The translations under genes and the position numbers were made by a program. The notes under the pieces were generated by a model that worked only from the letters and a program-made list of their open reading frames with translations, did not search any database and had not been told where the DNA came from. A stretch of 64,000 bases of DNA from Pseudomonas sp. B20(2017) (GTDB lineage Bacteria; Pseudomonadota; Gammaproteobacteria; Pseudomonadales; Pseudomonadaceae): the NCBI RefSeq assembly GCF_002113125.1, contig NZ_NEJP01000001.1:62001-126000 (forward strand). The letters are read 5' to 3'. Positions 50,005 to 59,053 of the stretch are shown piece after piece; within the stretch, counting starts at the first letter, position 1; every line of letters starts with the position of its first letter.

Positions 50005-52284
50005 TCAAATACGCCGTGCGGCGTAACGCTTGAGCATGCTCGGAACATCGAGAATCAGTGCAATGCGGCCGTCACCGGTGATGGTGGCGCCGGACATGCC
50101 CGGAGTTCCCTGGAGCATCTTGCCCAATGGCTTGATGACCACTTCTTCCTGGCCGACCAGTTGATCGACGACGAAGCCGATCCGCTGGGTGCCCACCGAA
50201 AGGATCACCACATGGCCTTCGCGCTGCTCTTCGTGAGCGGCGGAGCTGACCAGCCAGCGCTTGAGGTAGAACAATGGCAGCGCCTTGTCCCGCACGATCA
50301 CCACTTCCTGGCCGTCCACCACGTTGGTGGTCGACAGGTCGAGGTGGAAGATCTCGTTCACGTTCACCAGCGGGAACGCGAACGCCTGGTTGCCGAGCAT
50401 TACCATCAGGGTCGGCATGATCGCCAGCGTCAGCGGCACCTTGATGACGATCTTCGAGCCCTGGCCCTTGGTCGAGTAGATGTTGATCGAACCATTGAGC
50501 TGGGAAATCTTGGTCTTCACCACGTCCATGCCGACACCGCGGCCGGACACGTCGGAGATCTCGGTCTTGGTCGAGAAGCCCGGGGCGAAAATCAGGTTGT
50601 AGCACTCGGTGTCGCTCAGGCGATCGGCGGCATCCTTGTCCATCACACCGCGTTTCACGGCGATGGCGCGCAGGACGTTCGGGTCCATGCCTTTGCCGTC
50701 GTCGGAGATCGACAGCAGGATGTGGTCGCCTTCCTGTTCAGCAGCCAGGATCACCTTGCCGCCACGGGCCTTGCCCGAGGCTTCGCGTTCTTCCGGCGAC
50801 TCGATGCCGTGGTCGACCGCGTTGCGCACCAAGTGGACCAGCGGGTCGGCCAGTGCCTCGACGAGGTTCTTGTCGAGGTCGGTCTCTTCGCCCACCAGTT
50901 CCAGGTTGATTTCTTTCTTGAGCTGACGTGCCAGGTCGCGAACCAGACGCGGGAAACGGCCGAAAACCTTCTTGATCGGCTGCATCCGCGTCTTCATCAC
51001 CGAGGTCTGCAAGTCGGCGGTGACCACGTCGAGGTTCGACACAGCCTTTTGCATGGCTTCGTCGCCGCTGTTCAGGCCAAGACGCACCAGACGGTTACGC
51101 ACCAGCACCAGCTCGCCGACCATGTTCATGATTTCGTCGAGACGCGCGGTATCAACGCGAACGGTGGTCTCGGCTTCGCTCGCCGGTTTTTCCGGTGGCG
51201 GAGTCGCCGGAGCACGGGCCGGAGCCGGTGCCGCAGCGGCGGCTGGCTTGGCCGGTTCGGCTTTCGGCTCAGGCGCTTTTGCAGCAGGTTTTGCCGCAGC
51301 GGCCGGGGCCTTGGCAGCGGGCGCTGCAACAGCAGAAGCATTACCGGCGGTCACGACGGCGCCGGTGGCGACATCAGTGAACTTGCCTTTGCCATGCAGA
51401 TCGTCGAGCAGCGCTTCGAACTCGTGGTCGGTGATCAGATCGCTACCGGCCGCAGCGGCTGCCGGAGCAGTCGTCGCAGGAACCGAAGCAATCGCCGACT
51501 CCAGCGCATCGACGGCAAAGTTGCCCTTGCCGTGCAACTGATCGAGCAAGGCTTCGAATTCGTCGTCGGTGATGTCCGAGCTGTCGCCCGCTGCCGGAGC
51601 CGCCGGGGTAGCGGCCGCCGGGGCCACGGCGTCGGCCGCGAACTGGCCCTTGCCATGCAACTGGTCGAGCAGCGACTCGAACTCGGCGTCGGTGATTTCA
51701 TCGCTGGCCGCCGCGTCGGAAGCAGGCGCGGCGGCAGCCGCCGGAGCTTCGGCTTCAGCCTTGACGGCGCTCAGCGAGTCCAGCAACTGTTCAAATTCGT
51801 TATCGGTGATGTCGCCGGAGTCGCCGGTTTCGTTTTCAACGACCAGCTCTTCGATCATCTCGGCAACGGGCGACGCCGGGGCTTCATCCGCCGATTGCGG
51901 TTCGGCCAGGCGCGACAGAGCGGCCAGCAGTTCCGGGGTAGCCGCAGTGATCGGGCTGCGATCGCGGACTTCGCCGAACATGCTGTTCACCGCGTCCAGC
52001 GCTTCAAGCACCACGTCCATCAGTTCTGCATCTACGCGACGCTCACCCTTGCGCAGGATGTCGAACACGTTTTCGGCGATGTGACAGCACTCCACCAGCT
52101 CGTTGAGCTGAAGGAAGCCGGCGCCCCCTTTTACAGTGTGGAAACCGCGAAAAATTGCGTTGAGCAGATCTGCGTCATCCGGGCGGCTTTCCAGCTCGAC
52201 CAGTTGTTCGGACAGTTGCTCAAGAATCTCGCCGGCCTCAACCAGGAAATCCTGAAGGATCTCTTCATCGGCGCCGAAGCTCAT
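50005..52284 (-). CDS. cheA: Chemotaxis sensor histidine kinase CheA with repeated linker
   Basis: Phosphorylates CheY and CheB. The 759-residue product has the Hpt domain with His49 in [16 protein letters not shown], a long linker, then dimerisation ([20 protein letters not shown]), ATPase ([44 protein letters not shown]) and CheW-like domains. The linker holds four copies of a motif near residues 158, 196, 237 and 283, consensus ITDxEFExLLDxLHGKGxF, separated by Ala/Pro spacers. These may be docking sites (see findings). Start ATG at 52284. Confidence 0.95.
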   Translation of the reverse strand: MSFGADEEILQDFLVEAGEILEQLSEQLVELESRPDDADLLNAIFRGFHTVKGGAGFLQLNELVECCHIAENVFDILRKGERRVDAELMDVVLEALDAVNSMFGEVRDRSPITAATPELLAALSRLAEPQSADEAPASPVAEMIEELVVENETGDSGDITDNEFEQLLDSLSAVKAEAEAPAAAAAPASDAAASDEITDAEFESLLDQLHGKGQFAADAVAPAAATPAAPAAGDSSDITDDEFEALLDQLHGKGNFAVDALESAIASVPATTAPAAAAAGSDLITDHEFEALLDDLHGKGKFTDVATGAVVTAGNASAVAAPAAKAPAAAAKPAAKAPEPKAEPAKPAAAAAPAPARAPATPPPEKPASEAETTVRVDTARLDEIMNMVGELVLVRNRLVRLGLNSGDEAMQKAVSNLDVVTADLQTSVMKTRMQPIKKVFGRFPRLVRDLARQLKKEINLELVGEETDLDKNLVEALADPLVHLVRNAVDHGIESPEEREASGKARGGKVILAAEQEGDHILLSISDDGKGMDPNVLRAIAVKRGVMDKDAADRLSDTECYNLIFAPGFSTKTEISDVSGRGVGMDVVKTKISQLNGSINIYSTKGQGSKIVIKVPLTLAIMPTLMVMLGNQAFAFPLVNVNEIFHLDLSTTNVVDGQEVVIVRDKALPLFYLKRWLVSSAAHEEQREGHVVILSVGTQRIGFVVDQLVGQEEVVIKPLGKMLQGTPGMSGATITGDGRIALILDVPSMLKRYAARRI

Positions 52285-52323
52285 TAATGGGGTGCTCCTA
52301 CAGGTCTAAAAACCCAAAAAAAC

Positions 52324-53112
52324 TCAAAATCCAAGGCTGGATAGCAAATCGTCCACATCGTCCTGACCGGACACAACGTCTTCTCGTTTATCGGCATGAA
52401 TCTGCGGACCTTCACCCTGCGAGAGATGTTTTTGTGGATCTTTTTCAGCAAGCATCGCCGCACGGTCATGCTCGATGCCCGCAAAGCGGTCCACCTGGCT
52501 GGCCATGAGTACGAGTTTGAGCAGGTTGCTTTCGACTTCGGTGACCAATTGGGTCACGCGCTTGATCACTTGACCTGTGAGGTCCTGGTAATCCTGGGCG
52601 AGCAGAATGTCGTTCAGATTGCTCGACACCGCGCGGTTGTCCGCACTGCTGCGTGCCAGAAAACCGTCGACCCGGCGCGCCAGTTCACGGAACTCTTCAG
52701 CCCCGACCTCACGGCGCATGAAGCGGCCCCAATCGGCGCTCAAGGCCTGGGCTTCGTCAGCCAGGCCATTGACCACAGGGGTCGCGCTTTCCACCAGATC
52801 CATGGTGCGGTTGGCAGCGTTTTCGGTCAGCTTGACCACGTAGCCCAAGCGTTCGGTCGCATCAGTGATCTGCGACACTTCCTCGGCCTGAGGCATGTGC
52901 GGATCGATCTGGAAATTGACGATCGCACTGTGCAATTCACGCGTGAGCTTGCCCACTTCCTGGTACAGGCCACGGTCACGGGTCTGATTGAGCTCATGGA
53001 TCAGTTGCACGGCTTCGCCGAACTTGCCCTTTTCAAGGCTCTCGACCAGTTCGACCGCGTGTTTTTTCAGGGTCGACTCAAAATCGCCCTGTGAAGATTC
53101 GTTGTGCTCCAT
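52324..53112 (-). CDS. cheZ: CheY-P phosphatase CheZ
   Basis: Dephosphorylates CheY-P. The 262-residue mainly helical product shows the family motifs: LESATPVVNGLADEAQALSAD for the long hairpin and DILLAQDYQDLTGQVIKRVT, with the catalytic Asp/Gln pair in AQDYQDLTGQ. The extreme C-terminus DVDDLLSSLGF is the CheY-binding helix. ATG at 53112 with GGGGGAG; it starts 17 bp after the cheY stop. Confidence 0.95.
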   Translation of the reverse strand: MEHNESSQGDFESTLKKHAVELVESLEKGKFGEAVQLIHELNQTRDRGLYQEVGKLTRELHSAIVNFQIDPHMPQAEEVSQITDATERLGYVVKLTENAANRTMDLVESATPVVNGLADEAQALSADWGRFMRREVGAEEFRELARRVDGFLARSSADNRAVSSNLNDILLAQDYQDLTGQVIKRVTQLVTEVESNLLKLVLMASQVDRFAGIEHDRAAMLAEKDPQKHLSQGEGPQIHADKREDVVSGQDDVDDLLSSLGF

Positions 53113-53129
53113 AGCTCCCCCGCGCGTCA

Positions 53130-53501
53130 TCAGCCGATGCGTTCGAAAATCTTCTCGATCTTTTCTTTCAACGCCTGGGCCGTGAAAGGTTTGACCACAT
53201 AGCCGTTCACGCCGGCCTGGGCCGCTTCGATGATCTGCTCGCGCTTGGCTTCAGCAGTCACCATCAGCACGGGAAGGTGCTTGAGTTTTTCATCGGCGCG
53301 CACGTGGCGCAGCAGGTCGATACCGGTCATGCCTGGCATGTTCCAGTCCGTTACCAGAAAGTCGATGCTGCCGCTGTTGAGCACCGGAATGGCAGTGGTG
53401 CCATCGTCGGCTTCAACGGTGTTGGTGAACCCGAGATCACGCAACAGGTTCTTGATGATCCGCCGCATCGTTGAGAAGTCATCAACGATGAGGATTTTCA
53501 T
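53130..53501 (-). CDS. cheY: Chemotaxis response regulator CheY
   Basis: Single-domain receiver that binds the flagellar switch. The 123-residue product [20 protein letters not shown] has the acidic pocket, phospho-acceptor Asp52 in [13 protein letters not shown], the Thr of [11 protein letters not shown] and the Lys of YVVKPFTA. Start ATG 53501 gives the usual N-terminus, but the best Shine-Dalgarno (GGAGGT) is spaced for a TTG at 53513 that would add four residues. Confidence 0.94.
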   Translation of the reverse strand: MKILIVDDFSTMRRIIKNLLRDLGFTNTVEADDGTTAIPVLNSGSIDFLVTDWNMPGMTGIDLLRHVRADEKLKHLPVLMVTAEAKREQIIEAAQAGVNGYVVKPFTAQALKEKIEKIFERIG

Positions 53502-53648
53502 GTCTTTGTTCAATTCGACCTCCAAGCAGTCTTAAACGCGCCCAGCACCTGGACGCGCCATTTCAATCAATCCGGCAAAACACTCGATGACTGTCTGGAG
53601 CACAACAGATCGAGACCGGTGCCGTTCACCACCGCACCAGCCTCGTTC

Positions 53649-53666
53649 GCAGTGTCCCCACACTGC
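53649..53666. other. Stem-loop just after fliA
   Basis: GCAGTGT and ACACTGC form a 7-bp perfect stem with loop CCCC, 2 bp beyond the fliA stop. No T-run, so it is a weak terminator at most. It could partly insulate fliA from cheYZAB. The 167-bp fliA-cheY gap should also carry a che promoter, but none was convincing. Confidence 0.5.
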
Positions 53667-53668
53667 CT

Positions 53669-54409
53669 TCAGCGCGCTCGCCACTCCCCCAAACGCCCCC
53701 GCAAGCGGGCCGCGCACTGGCTGTGTAACTGGCTGACCCGCGATTCACTGACGCCAAGGACTTCACCGATTTCCTTGAGGTTCAGCTCTTCGTCGTAGTA
53801 CAGCGCCAACACCAGTCGCTCACGCTCCGGCAAATTGGCAATCGCGTCCGCCAGCGCTGCCTGGAAGCGTTCGTCTTCCAGATCGCGCGACGGTTCCAGA
53901 TGAGCACTGGCGCCATCCTCGTGCAGCCCTTCGTGTTCGCCGTCCTGCAACAGGTCGTCGAAACTGAACAGCCGGCTGCCCAGGGTGTCGTTCAAAATCC
54001 CGTAGTAATCGTCGAGACTCAATTGGAGTTCGGCCGCAACCTCGTGATCTTTAGCGTCACGGCCGGTTTTAGCTTCAATTGCACGAATCGCGTCGCTGAC
54101 CATACGGGTATTGCGGTGAACCGAGCGCGGTGCCCAGTCCCCTTTGCGCACTTCATCAAGCATCGCGCCACGGATCCGGATGCCCGCGTACGTTTCAAAA
54201 CTGGCGCCCTTGCTGGCGTCGTATTTGGTCGAGACTTCGAGCAGGCCGATCATCCCGGCCTGGATCAGGTCTTCGACCTGCACACTGGCCGGCAATCGCG
54301 CCAGCAAGTGGTAAGCAATGCGTTTGACCAGTGGCGCGTAACGCTCGATCAGCTCGTACTGCGCGTCACGCGCCGACTTTTTGTAAAGGTTCATACCGCT
54401 GGCGGTCAT
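53669..54409 (-). CDS. fliA: Flagellar sigma factor FliA (sigma28)
   Basis: Sigma factor for late flagellar and chemotaxis genes. The 246-residue product has region 2 (LVKRIAYHLLARLPASVQVE, DLIQAGMIGLLEVSTKYD, FETYAGIRIRGAMLDEVRKG), region 3 and region 4 (LPERERLVLALYYDEELNLK, EIGEVLGVSESRVSQLHSQ). ATG at 54409 overlaps the fleN stop by 4 bp. Activity is normally held by FlgM, not in this window. Confidence 0.95.
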   Translation of the reverse strand: MTASGMNLYKKSARDAQYELIERYAPLVKRIAYHLLARLPASVQVEDLIQAGMIGLLEVSTKYDASKGASFETYAGIRIRGAMLDEVRKGDWAPRSVHRNTRMVSDAIRAIEAKTGRDAKDHEVAAELQLSLDDYYGILNDTLGSRLFSFDDLLQDGEHEGLHEDGASAHLEPSRDLEDERFQAALADAIANLPERERLVLALYYDEELNLKEIGEVLGVSESRVSQLHSQCAARLRGRLGEWRAR

Positions 54410-55236
54410 AGCACAGGTCCTGCCGTTTGCTGCACGAGGCGCTCGACGAAAAATTCGAGATGGCCACGCGGGTTGGCGGGCAGCGGCCAGGTGTCGACCT
54501 TCTGTGCGATCGCCTTGAACGCCAGTGCGCACTTGGAACGCGGGAAGGCTTCATAGACCGCACGCTGCTTCTGCACCGCCTTGCGCACGCTTTCGTCGTA
54601 GGGCACCGCGCCGACGTATTGTAGGGCGACGTCGAGGAAGCGATCCGTGACCTTGGTCAACTTGGCGAACAGATTGCGACCTTCCTGCGGGCTCTGGGCC
54701 ATGTTGGCCAGGACGCGGAAGCGGTTCATGCCGTAATCGCGGTTGAGCAGTTTGATCAGCGCGTAGGCGTCGGTGATCGAGGTCGGCTCGTCGCAGACCA
54801 CCAGCAACACTTCTTGCGCAGCGCGAACGAAACTGACTACCGAGTCACCAATACCCGCAGCGGTGTCGATCACCAGCACGTCGAGATTGTCGCCGATGTC
54901 GCTGAACGCCTGAATCAGGCCGGCATGCTGGGCCGGGCTCAGGTGAACCATGCTCTGGGTGCCGGAAGCGGCCGGCACGATGCGGATCCCGCCGGGGCCT
55001 TGCAACAGCACGTCGCGCAGCTCGCAGCGGCCTTCGATCACGTCGGCCAGGGTGCGCTTGGGTGTGAGGCCCAGCAGAACGTCGACGTTCGCCAGCCCCA
55101 GGTCGGCGTCCAGCAGCATGACCCGACGGCCAAGCTCTGCCAGCGCCAGGGACAAGTTCACTGACACATTAGTCTTGCCGACGCCACCTTTGCCGCCGGT
55201 CACCGCGATCACCTGTACGGGATGCATGCTGCCCAT
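54406..55236 (-). CDS. fleN: Flagellar number regulator FleN (FlhG)
   Basis: MinD-like ATPase that limits flagellar number by antagonising FleQ. The 276-residue product has the deviant Walker A VTGGKGGVGKTNVSVNLSLA, the switch DADLGLANVDVLLGL and LDVLVIDTAAGIGDSVVSF, plus the C-terminal helical end (RGHLEFFVERLVQ). Start at 55236 (MGSMHPVQVIAV). It lies between flhF and fliA. Confidence 0.95.
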   Translation of the reverse strand: MGSMHPVQVIAVTGGKGGVGKTNVSVNLSLALAELGRRVMLLDADLGLANVDVLLGLTPKRTLADVIEGRCELRDVLLQGPGGIRIVPAASGTQSMVHLSPAQHAGLIQAFSDIGDNLDVLVIDTAAGIGDSVVSFVRAAQEVLLVVCDEPTSITDAYALIKLLNRDYGMNRFRVLANMAQSPQEGRNLFAKLTKVTDRFLDVALQYVGAVPYDESVRKAVQKQRAVYEAFPRSKCALAFKAIAQKVDTWPLPANPRGHLEFFVERLVQQTAGPVL

Positions 55237-55349
55237 GTTATTTCTTTACCTTGTCTTGCATAGACGGAGGCCACATTACTGGCTGCGCGTTCACAACCGG
55301 AACAATGCATGGCAGACCATCGATGTAGGTACAAAAACGGTTCATTACC

Positions 55350-56690
55350 TCAGCCAACCTGCTTGGTCGGGCTGTGGTAGATATCAGCGAACATGTCAGC
55401 CATGGCTTCTTCGCTGGGTTCTTCCTGCATTTGCACACTGACGGCGCGGCTGACCAGTTGATGACGGCGCGGCAGATGCAGATCATCCGGAATACGCGGC
55501 CCATCGGTCAGGTAGGCGACCGGCAGTTCGTGACTGATCGCCAGGCTCAGCACTTCGCCAAGGCTGGCCGTCTCATCCAGTTTAGTCAGGATGCACCCGG
55601 CCAGCCCGCAACGCTTGTAACTGTGATAAGCGGCGGTTAGAACCTGTTTCTGGCTGGTGGTTGCCAGCACCAGATAATTTTTCGACCGAATGCCACGCCC
55701 GGCCAGACTTTCCAGCTGCATGCGCAGCGCCGGATCGCTGGCTTGCAGGCCGGCGGTATCGATCAGCACCACGCGTTTGCGCAGCAGTGGATCCAGCGCC
55801 TGCACCAGGGACTGGCCCGGATCGACGTGGGTCACCGACACATTGAGGATGCGGCCCAAGGTCTTGAGCTGCTCCTGCGCGCCGATGCGGAAACTGTCCA
55901 TGCTCACCAGCGCGATGTTCTGCGCGCCGTACTTGAGCACGTAGCGGGCGGCCAGTTTGGCCAGGGTGGTGGTCTTGCCCATGCCGGCAGGACCGACCAT
56001 GGCAATCACGCCGCCCTCTTCCAGCGGCTCGACTTCGGGTACGGAAATCATCCGCGCCAGGTGCGCCAGCAGCATGCGCCAGGCCTGACGAGGCTCATCG
56101 ATCTCGGTGATCATCGACAGCAGATCACGGGACAACGGGCCGGACAAACCGATGCGTTGCAGACGACGGTACAGATTGGCCTGGGCCGGACGGCTGCCTT
56201 GCAGCTGGTTCCAGGCCAGAGTGCCGAGTTGCACTTCCATCAGTTCGCGCAGGCTGTTGAGCTCGAAACGCATCGAGTCCAGCGCACGCGGGTCAACACC
56301 AGCAGCAGCGGGTGCTGGCGCCGGGGCTGGACGGGCCGGCGCTTCGTAGGTCGGTTCGGTCAGCGGCTCGGCAGCGGTCAGCGGCAGGCCGGCCGTCAAC
56401 GGCAGCCCGGCGAACAGCTGGCGATTGGTGTTGCCGTCGGCTTCGCCACGCAGGCTCAGTTCGGCCTGGGCGGTGACGATGCGCGACTGAGTCTTGCGCA
56501 GCTCATCCTCGAGTTCCATGTTCGGAACGCGCGGGGCCAGCGCCGACAGTTTGTAATCGAGCGCCGCCGTCAGCTCGACGCCGCCGGCAATGCGGCGGTT
56601 GCCAATGATGGCGGCATCAGCGCCCAGCTCATCACGAACCAGCTTCATGGCCTGACGCATATCGGCGGCGAAAAAACGCTTAACTTGCAT
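55350..56690 (-). CDS. flhF: Flagellar biosynthesis GTPase FlhF
   Basis: SRP-type GTPase that sets the polar flagellar site. The 446-residue product has an N-terminal B domain (MQVKRFFAADMRQAMKLVRD), an Ala/Pro linker, the N domain, and the G domain: G1 VGPAGMGKTTTLAKLA, G2/G3 region DSFRIGAQEQLKTLGRIL and VLIDTAGL, and G4 LTKLDETASLGEVLSL. Length is normal. 11 bp after flhA. Confidence 0.95.
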   Translation of the reverse strand: MQVKRFFAADMRQAMKLVRDELGADAAIIGNRRIAGGVELTAALDYKLSALAPRVPNMELEDELRKTQSRIVTAQAELSLRGEADGNTNRQLFAGLPLTAGLPLTAAEPLTEPTYEAPARPAPAPAPAAAGVDPRALDSMRFELNSLRELMEVQLGTLAWNQLQGSRPAQANLYRRLQRIGLSGPLSRDLLSMITEIDEPRQAWRMLLAHLARMISVPEVEPLEEGGVIAMVGPAGMGKTTTLAKLAARYVLKYGAQNIALVSMDSFRIGAQEQLKTLGRILNVSVTHVDPGQSLVQALDPLLRKRVVLIDTAGLQASDPALRMQLESLAGRGIRSKNYLVLATTSQKQVLTAAYHSYKRCGLAGCILTKLDETASLGEVLSLAISHELPVAYLTDGPRIPDDLHLPRRHQLVSRAVSVQMQEEPSEEAMADMFADIYHSPTKQVG

Positions 56691-56701
56691 AAACCACTAC
56701 C

Positions 56702-58831
56702 TCAGCCGTTGGGCCCTACTGTCGCAACGATGGTCACTTGCTTGTTGTCCGGAATTTCCTGGTAGGCCAGCACATGCAGTCCGGGAACTGCCAGGCGACC
56801 AAAGCGCGAGAGCATCGCGCGAACCGGGCCTGCTACCAACAGGATCACCGGCTGACCTTGCATTTCCTGGCGCTGCGCCGCTTCGATCAGCGAACGCTGC
56901 AGCTTCTCGGCCATGCTCGGCTCCAGCAGAACGCCCTCTTCCGAGCCTTGTCCTGCCTTCTGCAGACTATTGAGCAATATTTGTTCCAACCTTGGCTCCA
57001 GCGTGATAACTGGCAGCTCCGACTCAGTCCCTACAATGCTTTGGACGATGGCACGGGAAACGCCGACCCGCACAGCGGCCACCAAAGCGGCGGTATCTTG
57101 ACTCTTGGCGGCATTGTTGGCGATGGCTTCGGCAATGCTGCGGATATCGCGCACCGGCACGTGTTCGGCCAGCAACGCCTGCAATACTTTGAGCAGCTGC
57201 GACAGCGACACCACGCCCGGCACCAGCTCTTCGGCCAGCTTCGGCGAGCTCTTGGCCAGCAATTGCATCAGTTGCTGTACTTCTTCGTGGCCGATCAGCT
57301 CGCTGGAGTGCTTGTACAGAATCTGGTTCAAGTGTGTCGCAACCACGGTGCTGGCATCGACCACGGTGTAACCGAGCGATTGCGCCTGCGCGCGCTGGCT
57401 GACTTCAATCCACACCGCCTCCAGGCCGAAAGCCGGGTCTTTGGCGGTAATGCCGTTAAGCGTGCCGTAGACCTGCCCCGGGTTGATCGCCAGTTCGCGA
57501 TCCGGGTAAATCTCGGCCTCGGCCAGGATCACGCCCATCAGGGTCAGGCGGTAGGCACTCGGCGCCAAGTCGAGGTTGTCGCGGATGTGCACGGTCGGCA
57601 TCAGGAAGCCCAGATCCTGCGAAAGCTTCTTGCGCACGCCCTTGATCCGCGCCAGCAATTGCCCGCCCTGGTTACGGTCCACCAGCGGAATCAGGCGGTA
57701 GCCGACTTCCAGGCCGATCATGTCGATCGGGGTCACATCGTCCCAGCCCAGCTCCTTGGTTTCCATGGCGCGGGCCGGCGACGGCAGCAGTTCCTGTTGA
57801 CGCTTGACCTCTTCCAGCGCGACGACCTTGGCCACGTTCTGCTTCTTCCAGAACAGGTAAGCGCCACCGGCAGCCAGGGCAGCCATGCTCAGGAACGAGA
57901 AGTGCGGCATGCCCGGCACCAGGCCCATGACCGCCATCAGACCGGCAGCCACCGCCAGCGCTTTGGGCGAGGCGAACATCTGGCGATTGATCTGCTTGCC
58001 CATGTCTTCCGAGCCGGAAGCACGGGTCACCATGATCGCCGCCGCTGTAGATAACAACAGTGATGGCAATTGCGCCACTAAACCGTCACCGATGGTCAGC
58101 AAGGCGTAAACCTTGCCCGCGTCGGCGAAGCTCATGTTGTGCTGGAAGATACCGACGGCCATGCCGCCGATCAGGTTGATGAACAGAATCAGCAAACCAG
58201 CGATGGCGTCACCGCGCACGAACTTGCTGGCACCGTCCATCGAACCGTAGAACTCTGCCTCTTGAGCCACTTCCTGACGACGGGCCTTGGCCTGGGCCTG
58301 ATCGATCAGGCCGGCGTTGAGGTCGGCGTCGATCGCCATTTGTTTGCCGGGCATCGCATCGAGGGTGAAACGCGCGCTCACCTCGGAGATCCGGCCGGCA
58401 CCCTTGGTTACCACGACGAAGTTGATGATCATCAAGATCGCGAAGACCACGATACCGACCACGTAGTTACCGCCGATCACCACCTCACCGAAGGCCTGGA
58501 TCACCTTACCGGCAGCGGCGTGGCCGTCCTGACCGTGGAGCATCACCACCCGGGTCGACGCCACGTTCAGCGCCAGTCGCAACAGCGTCGCCACCAGCAG
58601 GATCGTCGGGAACACTGCGAAATCCAGTGGCCGCAAGGCGTACACGCAGACCAGCAGCACGACGATCGACAAGGCAATGTTGAAAGTGAAGAACACGTCG
58701 AGCAGGAACGGCGGCACCGGCAACATCATCATCGCCAGCATGACCAGCAGCAACAGCGGCACACCCAGATTGCCCCGACTGAGGTCGGCAATGTTCGAGC
58801 GAGCACTGTTGATTAACTGAGAGCGATCCAC
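56702..58831 (-). CDS. flhA: Flagellar export apparatus protein FlhA
   Basis: Export-gate protein of the flagellar type III apparatus. The 709-residue product has eight N-terminal helices (for example LLLLVMLAMMMLPVPPFLLDV, FTFNIALSIVVLLVCVYALRP), the FHIPEP-type region GKQMAIDADLNAGLIDQAQA, and a large cytoplasmic domain that forms the nonameric ring (VGYRLIPLVDRNQGGQLLARI). The start is GTG at 58831 with AAAGGA upstream. First gene of flhA-flhF-fleN-fliA. Confidence 0.95.
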   Translation of the reverse strand: MDRSQLINSARSNIADLSRGNLGVPLLLLVMLAMMMLPVPPFLLDVFFTFNIALSIVVLLVCVYALRPLDFAVFPTILLVATLLRLALNVASTRVVMLHGQDGHAAAGKVIQAFGEVVIGGNYVVGIVVFAILMIINFVVVTKGAGRISEVSARFTLDAMPGKQMAIDADLNAGLIDQAQAKARRQEVAQEAEFYGSMDGASKFVRGDAIAGLLILFINLIGGMAVGIFQHNMSFADAGKVYALLTIGDGLVAQLPSLLLSTAAAIMVTRASGSEDMGKQINRQMFASPKALAVAAGLMAVMGLVPGMPHFSFLSMAALAAGGAYLFWKKQNVAKVVALEEVKRQQELLPSPARAMETKELGWDDVTPIDMIGLEVGYRLIPLVDRNQGGQLLARIKGVRKKLSQDLGFLMPTVHIRDNLDLAPSAYRLTLMGVILAEAEIYPDRELAINPGQVYGTLNGITAKDPAFGLEAVWIEVSQRAQAQSLGYTVVDASTVVATHLNQILYKHSSELIGHEEVQQLMQLLAKSSPKLAEELVPGVVSLSQLLKVLQALLAEHVPVRDIRSIAEAIANNAAKSQDTAALVAAVRVGVSRAIVQSIVGTESELPVITLEPRLEQILLNSLQKAGQGSEEGVLLEPSMAEKLQRSLIEAAQRQEMQGQPVILLVAGPVRAMLSRFGRLAVPGLHVLAYQEIPDNKQVTIVATVGPNG

Positions 58832-58891
58832 CGGTTTTCCCCGTTCCTTTAAAGCAAACTTTTGACGCCCGAAGCAGGCGCAGGGCGGCTA

Positions 58892-58909
58892 CTGCAAGAA
58901 GCCTTCCAA
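58892..58909 (-). promoter_or_regulatory. Predicted sigma54 promoter of flhA
   Basis: On the minus strand TTGGAAGGCTTCTTGCAG has the GG (-24) and GC (-12) dinucleotides exactly 10 bp apart with TTGCA at -12. It lies about 60 bp upstream of the flhA start. RpoN/FleQ control of flhA is known in Pseudomonas aeruginosa. Confidence 0.65.
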
Positions 58910-58969
58910 TTAACTGCGCAGCATGCATTTTTTTGTTTTTTGCCCCGCTCATCGATGACCATCCGTCGC

Positions 58970-58991
58970 CACCTGTCAGATCTGACAGGTG
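58970..58991. promoter_or_regulatory. lux-box-like perfect palindrome, copy 1
   Basis: The core ACCTGTCAGATCTGACAGGT (58971-58990) is a perfect 20-bp palindrome that extends to 22 bp with one more paired base on each side. It has the length and half-site (ACCTGT/ACAGGT) of the Vibrio fischeri lux box ACCTGTAGGATCGTACAGGT. It is placed 22 bp ahead of TGATAT, so its centre would be near -45 for the gene at 59054. The same 22 bp occurs at 62515. Confidence 0.7.
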
Positions 58992-59013
58992 TGTAATTCC
59001 CCACACGGCGTTT

Positions 59014-59019
59014 TGATAT
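59014..59019 (+). promoter_or_regulatory. Candidate -10 box TGATAT
   Basis: TGATAT lies 22 bp after the palindrome and 34 bp before the ATG at 59054; no good -35 box is present, as expected for an activator-dependent promoter. The paralog has TGATAG at the same spacing. Confidence 0.45.
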
Positions 59020-59044
59020 CTCCTGCACTCCCACCACTCAGGAG
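59020..59044 (+). promoter_or_regulatory. 5' UTR hairpin that buries the Shine-Dalgarno, copy 1
   Basis: CTCCTG (59020-59025) and CAGGAG (59039-59044) pair around a 13-nt loop containing TCCCACC. CAGGAG is the ribosome-binding site of the gene at 59054, so the hairpin should reduce translation. The equivalent hairpin before the paralog has an 8-bp stem. Confidence 0.6.
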
Positions 59045-59053
59045 CCCCACCCC

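Noticed and set aside
49849-52287. 812-codon plus-strand frame opposite cheA and part of cheB
   Set aside because: Antisense shadow; low-complexity Arg/Gly/Ser stretches mirror the Ala/Pro linker of CheA.
59020-59044. RsmA/CsrA binding site in the leader hairpin of the large paralogs
   Set aside because: The exposed or paired GGA lacks the required ANGGA context (the base two before GG is C in both copies).
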